Origin: Stramonita haemastoma
Taxonomy: Eukaryota > Mollusca > Gastropoda > Neogastropoda > Muricidae
Reading direction: 5' to 3'
NCBI GenBank assembly: GCA_030674155.1
Contig: CM060317.1
Location: forward strand, 40,067,395-40,131,394
DNA length: 64,000 bases
The position numbers and the translations under genes are program-made. Below, piece after piece: positions 24,201-36,600 of the stretch (the first letter of the stretch is position 1; each line of letters begins with the position of its first letter). The notes beneath the pieces were generated by a model, which saw only the letters and a program-made list of their open reading frames with translations, did no database searches and was not told where the DNA came from.

Positions 24201-27200
24201 CTGAGAGTCATAGACTCCCCCCTGAATAGGACGCCAGTCTATCGCAGGGTTAACCCCCAACACAAGGTTGGTACCCCTTTTACACCTGGGTGGGGTGAGA
24301 AAATAGCCGTAAAGTGCCTTTTCCAAGGGCACAACGCCATAGCGGAATAGCTGGGATCGAACCCGCAACCTTTAGATTACGAGTCCAACGCCCTAACCAC
24401 TAGGCCACAGCGGCGGCATGAAAAGTGAAGAAGATCCAATATTTTTGTCCCAACTTGGTACTTGTGCTGATTCCTTGTGAGTTTCTTTAGAAGGTTTTTT
24501 TGTGGCAAGTAGTGGTAGTTTGTATGTGTAGAGGTTTCTTTCAAGTGTCATGCCGGTTTTAGCAGTGAACTGTTTTGTGCTAACATACTGTAATGGTGGG
24601 ACAAGTGACGGAAATGTAAGGGGAGAAAGTCTGATTTAGCCAGAAATGATTACATGAAGTCCTATCTGTCAGTAGACCATTTGCATGTTAGTAAAATGAT
24701 TTATATTTTTAGATCGATGTGGGTTTAACAGGGGGAAAAGTTTGTTTATAAGTGTATTTTCTGTGGATCCAAGTGGTGTCTTTTGTGGATTCAACCAGTT
24801 AAATCCAAATCATTGAAGTATGGCCAGGTAAATAATGTAGATGGCTACAGAAATTACTATTTGGGATAACTAGGTTTTGTGATTATTCACATACTGTGTT
24901 CTTTGAGATAATTTGGTTTATAGTTTGTTTTTGTTTTTTGTTCGTGATGTGTACTGAGGGAAAAGTTGTGAAAAACTAAATGAAATAGTAACAATCACTT
25001 AAGCCATGATTTTGTTGCTATAATAGTTTTTCTTTAAAGAAATGCTTTTAATTTTTCAGGGCCGTGAACTCATTAGATGGTTACCAGTTTGAAGGTGCCC
25101 AATTAAAGGTAATTTTATCAGGTTATGTTGTGTTAGTGCTTAAACTTTATTTTTGGAACCATTTGTTATCCAGTGATGTTTGAACTAAGCATTGTTTCAT
25201 TACAATTAAACATATAATATTTAAAAAGACATCCTGTGTGCTTAACTGGACAAAACATATTTTTGGCATTTATAGAAACAATTCTTTTGATGATTATAAT
25301 TTATCTTGTCGGATATTTGGAAACCTATGGGAATGCCAGGGACTCTTTCAGTTTGAACAGCATCCCCACCTTCTGGAAATAATGTTCTTGAAATGTCCTC
25401 TTTTCTGTCACTATTGTCTATCTTTTTCCTTACATTTATATCATCTAATATGGCCTTCGTGGTTGATGAGGCTAAAAACATGACATGTTTGGAACTATTT
25501 TATGACAGGAATGCTGAAGAAAAAACCCTTGGAAATTTGTTATATTTTTGGTTTTCCAAGATATTAATCCCCAGTTTGAAATTAAGGGCAAGTGTGTGTG
25601 TTCGATAGGGGTGCTGTTGGCTTTGTAGTTAGAGCAATGACCCCCCCACCTCAAATCAATATTTGAATTTGACTTGTAGTTTAAGCAAAACTGTATATTA
25701 ATGACTCTTACTGTTTAGATCTTTTTCAAGTCAATGTGAACATAATTTTGGAAAGCATATTGTTGTATAAGCCATGTGAAGTAGTTAAGAGCCTATGACA
25801 GATCCTTGATGTTTGACAAAAGTTGCAAGAAACTTAACATTATCTCTAGAATGTTCTCTTGTTTGTTTCATTTGTTTTTTTCCTTTCTTTCTTATTTTTA
25901 GATGATATTGCTTTTTGCATCATATGAAAAAATTTGTTTAGGTTGATTTTGCCAACAACAAAAGCCCAAGAAGGCCTCGTTCAAACACAAATACCAGTTC
26001 CGGTATGAATCGTCAAGAAATTCCTTTAAGGTAAGTTAAGACTAGATCCTATTGTCAAGGAATTCATGTGTGGAGACTTGCTCCCCCTTTTGTCACACCG
26101 ACTGACCAACCAGGTGACTGGTACCGACTGACTGGTACCAACTGACCGACTGACAAGTCGGCGTCTTTATGACACTTATCTCTGTGCCAACCCACTATGA
26201 TGATTGATCCAGTCTGAAAGAATTGTATTACCAAGAGTTAATTTTTGACAGATATCTAAAAGGTTTTTTGCCAGTGTTAGTTGCTTGAAAAGTTGATAAA
26301 TTTCTCTTGACAGTCCATATTATGTTTATGAGATAATGTTGCAAATGCAGAATTGTATAAATGTTTTTTTCTCATCTGTATGTTTGTTCTCATCTCTTAT
26401 TTTCCCTTTATTCTTTGCATCTTAAAATACTGTTTTGTGTCCTCATTTTATAGGCACTGTTACATGTTTACTAGAAGTCTTGCATAATACAATGTATGTC
26501 TTTTGCAGGATTGTTGTTGGCAGTGAATATGTTGGTGCTATTATTGGAAAAGGCGGACAGACAATCAAAACTATCACGCAGCAGAGCCGAGCAAGGTATG
26601 TTAACTGTCCATCCTTCAGAAAAGTGTAATTGGATGTGTTGAAATGATTCTGAACTACGGAACTGAAATAAAGTGCTCAAGTTTCCAGTGTTAGTAGTTG
26701 ATACATTTTTCAAATATCTTGAGTTTTTATAGTTTGCTCCAGCTTGCTAAGCTTTTTCTGTATAACTGGATAAAAGCCAAGTCATGATTGCATGAAAATC
26801 TGTTTATTTACATCTCAGATTATTTGATGCAGTGCTAGCATTATAATGAATGTTTTTTTTTATTTTTGAGTAGACAGGCTTGAAGTGCAGTTTTTTTCCT
26901 GTGTCCAGTAAAGGATTACCATTTTTCATGCTTATGAAGGTTACTTTTTTTCCTCCTCAACTTCCACCTCTATGCCTTATTGTGTGCTGCACATAGTGTA
27001 TAAATTACCATCATGGGTCACATTCATACAGAGGTTGACTTCCAGACTGACTTAGAATGGTCAGGAGAAAGAATGCAAGCAGAGTTTAGTAATTTTTCTC
27101 TTTTGAAAACAGCATAATCAAAACTCATCTGGTAAGGCAGATGGTGATAGCAGATGCAAACATTTTGATATGTGTTTTGCAACATAACATCAGTGTTGAA

Positions 27201-28120
27201 TCAAGGCTGTGTTATTGTGGGACAAGACTTATCAGTTATTAAAGCCTCTGTTATTAAATTGACAGCAAGTTTAACTGAACCATATGAAAATAGAGAATAC
27301 ACAGCACGGCTGCTCAAAACAGGAAAAATCCGACTCTTTAGTTGGCGGCTGGCACTGCACTCCGTAACCCGAAATTCTATCCCACCGCTAGGCTAGGCCT
27401 ATCTAGGGCGCCGCGCGGTCAGGGGTCAGAGTCCAGCACCTGGCGATGCTGCTGTACTTTCCTTCTTTGCTGTCTATTAGCCACCGAGCAAATTTCTGTA
27501 TTAAATGCTTTTTTTACTATATGATGCCGGATTCCCACCATTTTTTACAATGATCATACTTCAGTGAACAAAACTTTAATACTTGCTTTACCTGTTTGTT
27601 GTAACTTTGTTGGTGTATTTTTGCGTTAACTATTTTAAAAAAATATTTTAAAACCATTGGGTCTCTCAAGAAACAAAGCCCGGAGTGTCAGCTTGTTGCT
27701 CTGTGTGTGTGTGTGTGTGTGTGTTGGTGTGTGTGCATGCGCACATGCGTGAATGCATGCGTGAGTGCTTGCGTGCCTTGCGTGCATACACATATCAGTG
27801 TGTGTGTGCATGCATGTGCGCGCATGTTTGTGCGCGGGCATGTGTGTGTGAGTGAGTGAGAGTGTGGGGTGTGTGTGTCGCGCGCGTACACGCGTGTATA
27901 TTTCTGTGGCAATACACAGAGAGAGTGTGTGTGTGTGTGTTTTCCTGTGTGTGTGTGTGTGTGTGTTCCTGTGTGTGCACGGTGTGTGTTTCTGCAGCAA
28001 TAGAGAGAGAGAGAGAGGGAGTGAGAGAGAGAGAAAGAGTGTGTGTGTGTGTGTGTGTGTGTGTGGAGAGAGAGAGAGTCTGTTCCTCTGTGTATGTTTG
28101 TGTGTGTGTGTATTTTTGTG

Positions 28121-28191
<71 letters not shown>

Positions 28192-31100
28192 CTCTTTCTC
28201 ATTTTTACTTTGATGTCAAAGTGTAGATTTCTGTGTGGTTTGTTCTTTTTTCACAACACTGATATAGTCACGCTTTTGATCACAACATTTTTTCAACATG
28301 ATCAGAAGATTTTTTTGTATAGTATCAGAAACATCAATGAAATATATTTTTTTAAAACCCAGTCATTTGTGAGCTATTTCTGCCTGATGACACTGACAAG
28401 ACATTTGTTTTCTACTGTGTGCTCGTGGTTATAAGCTGTACTGGAATTAGTAAATAAACCTTCAGCTGTAGCGAAACCACTAAAATCTGATGAAATAGTG
28501 GACTGTGTATGTGCTGAATTGCCATGACTATGCAGTAGGCCTAGTGTTTAAAGTGAAGTGAGATACCTAGCCGACACTAATGACTGCCAGACTCTCACCC
28601 CACGCTGTGTATCGCGCTGCTTCTCGCGCGCTGCAGGTGGTAGACTACTACGGTGTGTTCATCTATAGCTTCGCTGTGCCCACAGAAAATAAAACGCAGC
28701 AAAGAAAAACAGTTACTCTGCATGCAGACATGTTCAATTTTTTCTCTATATTTGTTGTTTGTATATTAGAAATGTCTGTTCTTTTAGAGAGAAAGTTAAA
28801 AATGACTGATTCTTGTGACTGTGTTTTTCCTGTCCCTCCCCTGCTCATCTTCACCCATGTTTTGACTGCTCTCACGTCAACCAGTGTGAAAGAAAGTATA
28901 TGGAGTTTGGTGTCAAAAGAAAGCTTGTTTAAAGCTGATTGTAAAGAGAGCTTTGTTTGTCTTTTTTTGGACGAATCACTGTGCAAAACGATGCGTGAAA
29001 GAAACCATGGTAATTTACAGCTGAACACGGCTATAGCACTAGCTGCTACTGCCGTCTTTCCTTTTGCCCCGTTTATTTATATCAACGCCCTGCCAGCTGC
29101 GGGTCATGAACTTTGAGCGGGGAACTAAAGAGACCGCTATGAGAAGCCGTGACAGAAGTAAAACTGCACAGGAAGAAGAGAATAATAATGTGTAATTGTG
29201 CACGTATTACAAGATGTCATAGCAATGTAAATACAGAACAAAATATCCCTTTTCTCTTTTATAAGGCCTGTAGTTGGCTGAGAGAGAGGAGGGGACAATG
29301 ACCCCCTTTTTTCCCCTCTGCCTTCCTTTCTTGAAATCCTAGAATCAATACTATAATGTGCCACATTGTTAAAATACTTTGATCAGCTGTCAGGAGTGCA
29401 CCTTATGGGAGGCATTTGGTTACACGGATAAATCATATAAGCTGCTTCAGAGTGTGCCAGACCTCGGTCTGTGAGGACATCGGAAAGCAGAGCACACCAG
29501 AAAGCGGAGCACAGTTATTTTATGTGTGTTTCCCAGAAACATCTTGTTTTCTTTCTATGATGCCACATTCCTGTGTACATGAATTGTATGCACAGATAGA
29601 AATACAGCAAGGACTGCTAGGCACTATGACCAGTGAACTTCTCAATGACTATTTTATGTTTTCTTAAAGGTCAGAATTAGTATCGGGTCTACTTACTACT
29701 TCGATTTAGTCAGTAGTTTCTGTTAAAAATGTACAGAACTGTGTTGCAAATTGAAACTTTACATATTTTGCATGATCTAAAATGACTTTTTTTCCCCCCT
29801 TTTTTAAGGCTCTACTGCAGTTCCTTAAAGTTTTGACACACCTGTGCTGTGAATAGCCATTGACTTGCTGTGCATGACTATGTTATGTAGAGTCAAATGG
29901 CAGTCATTAGAATACCAGTGCTTGAGAACAGGGACAGTGATTAGACCAGCAACCATATCCTTTTTTTTTATATTGATTTACAAAGTTGACCAAATAGACT
30001 GTCCACATAATGTGTTCAAAACTGTATCTAGATAATTATATTCTGCAAGTTTGACCTGAGTGCTGGTTTGGATTTGGTCACTTTTAAATTGGTGTTAACC
30101 ATGAAAAATACATGACTATATTTTTGTTTCAGGGTGGACATTCATCGTCGTGATAATATTTCGCCTGAAACGTAAGTCTGTTTTTAATACTTTTCATTGA
30201 AGTCTTAATTAGTCTTTACCCTAGTAGCACAATTCCTGGAATGTTTCGGGACAGCCTTGCTGGGCCACATGGCAAATCCTGGAATGATCCGGGATAGCGA
30301 AAATGGTGTTTTGACAGCTCACTTTTACTGTAAAATTTCACCCAATGAATGCTAAGGCCATTGCAGGGCTGCAAAAAAAGCATTGAAGTTTATTCTGCAC
30401 ACAAGCTATGCAAGTTTTTATTGGTCGGGGGGGCAACTTGCGTGCGCCAGAATTTCATGAAGCAGTTTGCAATCTTTTTGACAAAAAAGAAGTTTAATGA
30501 GACTCATTTGGTTGAAATAAAATATGACTCAGACTGAGGTAAAGATTGGGTCTTTTTTTTCTTAATGAGTAGAAGTTGATTGCAATCCTACCGAATCAAA
30601 CAGTGCTAGTGTTCCTGGATGCACTGTTTCACTACCTAATGATTGTGACGTTTCGGACAGTTTTACTTTTTTTTATGTGGCAAGTCTATGAAATAATTGT
30701 TATCAAGACTGTTGTGCTGCTGGCTACTTGGCTTCACATGAAAATAATTTTGCATATTGGTCACAGAAAGCCACCACAACCACAAAGTGAGTGTATACTG
30801 CCATGACGACAGCGATGGTGCTGATAATTTTTCTGGAAGTGGAAATAAACCCATAGAAGACATTTGTTTGTAAAAGGAACTGAAAATTGCATAAGTAAAG
30901 GTAAATCACATGACAAAGGCATTCTCTGTGCGGATAATATTTGAGCAACCAGAAAAAACACAAAAGCACTGTAAATACCATGTATGCCTTCCTGGCCCAG
31001 ATTGTGAAACTGATCAGGAGTTTAAAGCTTTTGAGTCCACTTATCAAAATATGTTCATAAAATATGATGTCACAACCAGCATATCAACTCTGCATTCTTG

Positions 31101-33592
31101 GAAGTTCAAAACTTGTAATATTTTGTCCAGTAGAAACTCAGTATAAAAAAAAAAAAAAAAAGTTTTTCACCAGCTTTTTAAATCATTAAATACTCCGCTC
31201 CTTGTTGAAAAACGATATAGACCAAAAAAATCATTTGATTTAGATCAAATTAATCCTATCAATTAATTACCTGATCCATACATTCAGTAGAACTCGTACC
31301 ATACTGAATAATTAGTGATTCTCTGTTAGCCACCCTGCTCTAAAGTACACTGCCAGGTGCACTGAATCCTCTGTAATGTTTTTAGCGCAACTAGGGTTAA
31401 AAGTTGGAGATGGTAAATCACCAAAAGTTTTGTCTTTTGTCTGATTTTTTTATTTTTTTTTTTTTTTTTAATGTAAAAGAAAGAAAAAGATGGGGAGGGA
31501 GAATGTGAGTAGGTGGGATCAGATGCTTATGTTTTTATAACTGATAGGAAAAAACTTTTGTAAGATATTTATGATCAGTTTTGAAGCTCGCCTACATTTG
31601 TAATGCATTTGTATAATGTTGTTGTTACATTTTTGTGATTAGTTTTGTAATGCAATTGTGTTTTTCTTGAGGGGTAAAAAAGATATGCCAAAAAAAATTG
31701 TCTTGACTCTTAACAATGAGATACATAGATGGATTGCAAAATTCAAGTCTAGTGTTGCTGTATGTGCATCAGTGCAGCGGTTACCGTAAATGACTGTCAA
31801 CTTGGAGGTGAAAAGTGATCTTCATTAGAGGCCTGTGTGTTAGACTTTAGGGCTCTGGCTGAGTCCCAGGGAAAAGCTTGTTTACTTCTGGGATTTTTCA
31901 AGCTCTAGTTCAGGACGGATAGCCTAGTGGTCAGAACATTGCGCTCGCAATTTGACGACCCGGGTTCGAGTCCAGTCGAGGAAATTTTTCTCCTGGAGTT
32001 AACATCAGTGCCGACTCCACTCTCCCCAAAAGTCCTTCGGATGAGACTTTAAACCGAGGCCCCGTGTGCAACGCACGCAGAACATCTTGCCACACGTTAA
32101 ATCCTGTTCCGCTTTTCGTAAGAGTAGGCCATCGTGTGCCGGTGGGAACAGATGAAATATTTACAAAAACTGCATACACACGGGGACCAGATGAAAAAAA
32201 GCACATGATTGCTTATTCTGTTATCCTCAATATAAAAGAATTAATAAATAAATAAGTTGCATTCCATTATTGTGTGTACTTTGTAGGATTTTAGGGCTGA
32301 ATCACTGTTAGATTTGGGGTGGAATCAGCAGTAGATTCAGTGTGCATAGATTGTCGGTCAGCTGTCGGTCATCACTCCTCTGTCTTTGGCCGAAGTATTT
32401 GTAAAATCTTCCTGTTGTCAGTGGGACTTGAAAACAACATTTCTGAGTATCATGTATTCTTCATGCAAAATCTTCTTTCTTAGTGGGGTAAACTCTTTCG
32501 GTTTTATAACCCGAGTTACCCAAAAGCTGAGACAGAGTAGATAGCAGGTCAAAAAAGCTAAGAGATCTCAAAGAATGGTATATTTCAAACTAATTATAGT
32601 GTTGTGTTTTTAAAAATAAAAATTGCAATGTATTAATTTCTGGTTGTTGTGTCTCTGGCCTATGATAAATGTGCTTTTTGTGGGTTTGGTATATGTTGCT
32701 GGAAACCTTGTTGTTTTTCGTAATTATGGACAGTAGTCTTTTTTTCAGTTGGTAACAATCAAAGGTTCACCTGAAGCTTGCTCCAAGGCCTGCAAAGAGA
32801 TAATGAAGGTAGTGCAAGCAGAGGCAAGCTCTCTCAATAGAGGGTAAGTTGAACAATTCTTCCATAGTTCTGTCTGTCTCATGATATATAGAGTAAATTA
32901 AGTTGAACAACAGTTCTGATTCAGCTGTAGCAGTTCTTGTGTGTTTAACAGACCTGCCTACCTGTACGATTTTTTTTCAAACTAGCTCTGATTTTACCCT
33001 TACCATCATCTCCTCCACCTGCCCTCCTCTAAAGCTTTTGCACACTATGAATAAGGGTCATCCACCATCCTCATACCCATACACAAAACACACTTGTATT
33101 TGGCAGACTGAGTTTTATGGGGGGAAAATAAGTGTTTATACTCATTATGAATTGTGTTTTTGTTACTTTTTCCTTAGTTTTTTCATTTTCCCTCCCGTAG
33201 CAATCTGTATTGGTATGTCAATTGTCCATCTGTTATATCTCACCCCTCTCATTCTTTGTTTCTGATAGTCTGCATGCATCTTGACATTTCCCAGGCATCC
33301 CCTCTCTTCTCTCTGTCACACACACACGCACGCACACATGCACACACACACTAACCACACACTAACACACACACACACAGAGGGTGTGTGTGCATGTACA
33401 TTTTGTGTGTGTAAATTTGGTTTTAAAGCGTATTGGAATGTTCGATAGGATATTAATCAAAAATTTATTCTTGTGTGTCTTAATCTTTTGTGTTTGCCAT
33501 GTCGTATGAGTATTTGTGTTGTACTCTGTAGTTGCCCTTGATGAGAGGATTAAAGTGCTTTGACATAAAAACTTTCTGCCTGCCCCCCCCAA

Positions 33593-33651
<59 letters not shown>

Positions 33652-36600
33652 GTTACTACACTTGAATATGAATTGATGATCCCAAGTGTTTAACCTTTAG
33701 CACCCTGCCTTTTTTTTTTTTTTTTGACTTCCTTTCTCTGCCCCTGCATTCTTTTCAAGGGAGCAAAAAATGTGAGCACCTTCTTGTTTAGAACTGTTAT
33801 AACTGGATGTATTTTATGTAGACTTGATTTTTTTGTATGTGAATAAAGGAATGGATGGTGAATATTTTGCTGTAAGCATTTTGTTGTATATATATGCATA
33901 TTTTGACATTCAAAACAAAAACAAAAAAAAACGGAAATGTGTGGATTTACTTTTATTCACTGTGAATGTTCTGGTTTGCAATCAACCTTATAATCCACCA
34001 GACTGTGGTACCTCATGAAGCAGGGATGTGGGCAGAGAGCTGCATCACACTTTTGGCACACATATTGAGTCTGGTGGCGCTTCTTGTCACGGTTAGAGCA
34101 CACCACACAGTCCGGGCGAGAAGGTCTTCCAGTCTTCAGCCGTTTGGGGTTGATCACCAGCTGGTGGTCGGCCATCACAATCCTGTCAGGGGGGTCCTCT
34201 GGTTTCCTGCCCTTCCTGTGAGAGACACCTGACTGGTAGTCCCTCAGCAGAAAGTACTTCTCAGCGTTGACACAACGTCCACGGAGGGCCTTCCAGATGA
34301 CAAGAGTTGCAGAAGCACACTTCCAGAAGATAGAACACTTTCTTTCACCACTTTGTAAATCTGTGCAAGACCATGAAGTAAGTCATGGCTTTGTCAGCTC
34401 TGTCTATCCCCCCCATGTGCTGCAAGTAGGACTGGATGGCACACGGTTTGTCGACAACACGGTGTGGTCTTGGTGACATTTTGACCGGACTTCTTTCCTG
34501 TAGGTCTGGGCGGAGTGCACAGTTATCGGGTTCACTGGCCTTTTGTCATACCAGCAGATGTACCTGATATGACCCTCCATGTGTGTGATGGTCACCTTGA
34601 TGTTGTCCGGTACACACTGGCGGTTGACACGCATTGTGCCACAAGCTCCTGTGTGGTTTTGGGCCAGGTCTTCAAAGAGAGCAGGAGATGCAAAAAAAAT
34701 TATCCATGTAAACATGTCCTTTGTTGTACAGTTTCTCAGAAAGTGAAGTCACTCCTTGATGAGCTACTCCCTTTGCTCTTGGTGCCTGGATATTTTCACG
34801 TCCTAGGTACAGCTGCCAGTTGTACATGTATCCAGTTTTGGCATCGCAAGACCCCAAGCTTTCAAGCCCCACTTGGTTGGTTTGGCTGGCATGTAGATCA
34901 GCAAGTTTGTTCTGCCCTTGAATGGTATGCTTTCATCCACTGAAAGTTCTTTCCCTGGCTGGAAGTATTTTTACCAAAGTGGGACCAGTTTGTTGTAGAG
35001 GGGGCGAATTTTGTGGGCCTTGTCATGTTCCAGATGGTCTTTGGGTTTGGCAGTGGCGTTGTCCAAAAGGTGGAAAAAAGCGAGAATTGCCATGAATCTG
35101 TCCCTTGGCATGATGTTTCTAAAGCCTGGCATCTCATTAAAGCTAACTGTTGACCAGTACAGATTAAATGATGAACGTTTCATGAGGCCTATCAACAACA
35201 AAATGGCTAAAAACTTTCATTTCGTTGAAGGTCACTTTTTTCCACGTGTTAATGTATGAATGGTGACCCACGTTTTCACCTCTCTTCTCCTTCTCCTGAT
35301 CAGCATATTGATTCGTTTGTCACAAACAACGTTATGATTTCGTCTGTAATAAACAAACGAAACGGTTCTCCCTCAGAAATATCATCAGGCACGTCCTTTG
35401 GTCCTGAAGGTTCTGCGAAAGTTTTCAACCACGTATGATCGTAGCCACTTAGAATACACCTGTCACAATTCAAATTTTCATCTTCACTGTCACCAGAATC
35501 ATCTTCATTTCCACCTTGTATCACTTCACCATCAATCTCAGCTTGTGTGAAGCCTCTAAACTCGTCTCCCAAGTCAGAATCGTAGAACATCTCCCACAAA
35601 AATTGTTCGAGATCATCGTCCGCCATTTTTGTGATGGTAGATTGAAAAAAATTTAAGTTGACTTTTCAAAAATTTGCTGGGTTGTGTTGATTCAGAGCAT
35701 ATGGGAAAGGAAGTTCGGCCTTGTTTTGAACTGAAACTAGCCGTGTTTCTTTTATTAGAACCAGAAACTACACACACAACCACAAATTTTGAACATCCTA
35801 TGCTCAGGGACAGTGCGCCTGCAGATGCAAGGGAAATAAGCTGTTTGGCGACATGATGCGCCTACAGCGTGCTAGAGGTTAAACACTTGTTGATAAAAGC
35901 ATGCTGCATCCAAAGGATCAAAACCACAATTGCAACCATCACATAAACAATGATGATAAAAAATATACATCAAAAGTAAAAAAGAATGTGAAGCTATCTT
36001 TGCTATCAAAATACTATTTCTAGCCTGTCCAAATACTTTTTCACATTTGCTTAGGTAGGCAGGTCTAGAACAAGATTCCATCTCATTGGACTGTGAAAAG
36101 GATGTCTTCACCCATTGATAAAGATATTAGAAGGGGTTCTCTCTCGTAATTAAAAATTTCAGAGTGGTGGTTTTTTGGTATAAGCAAAAGAAAAAAGTGT
36201 ACTCTCCCCAGAGAAAGCAGCTCATTCTTGATGTCAATAAATTGTCAAATAAATTTGTAGGATCATACAAACATTCGTAATCTATAGTTTTGAAAGCATA
36301 ACTTTTGAAATTAAAAGAAAGATTACAATTTGATGATGTGGTTGATAAGCTTTATGAGTCAGCCAGAATATGAAATAATTACAGTGTGTAAAATCATAAA
36401 ATGTTTGGGCACTTTTTGTCTGTTGGTAAAAAAGAATAGTTGTGACAGAAGATAAGGAATATTGAGGAAGAATGAATAAAGCCTGTGGTAGATAATTGTT
36501 CATTCAGTTTCAGACTCACCAAGGAAGATTGAACTAAAATGGATAGAACCTGTAATAGATGATAAAATGATGATACCTCGTGGGGGGGGGGTATGCCCTG

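Larger units (their letters stand above)
22168..26508 (+). other. IGF2BP: IGF2BP introns 2 to 6
   Basis: Five short introns separating exons 2-7. The only clear insertion is a SINE-C copy at 24121-24415 with a 15-bp target duplication; a fragment of repeat F lies at 25361-25440. The rest is T-rich unique sequence with no other supportable feature. Confidence 0.7.
26596..30132 (+). other. IGF2BP: IGF2BP intron 7
   Basis: Contains a compound GT/GA microsatellite (27700-28190) and a 178-codon plus-strand ORF of unknown nature (28580-29116). A GC-richer patch with CGCCGCGCGG lies near 27405-27420. 26600-27340 and 29120-30130 show nothing recognisable. Confidence 0.65.
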
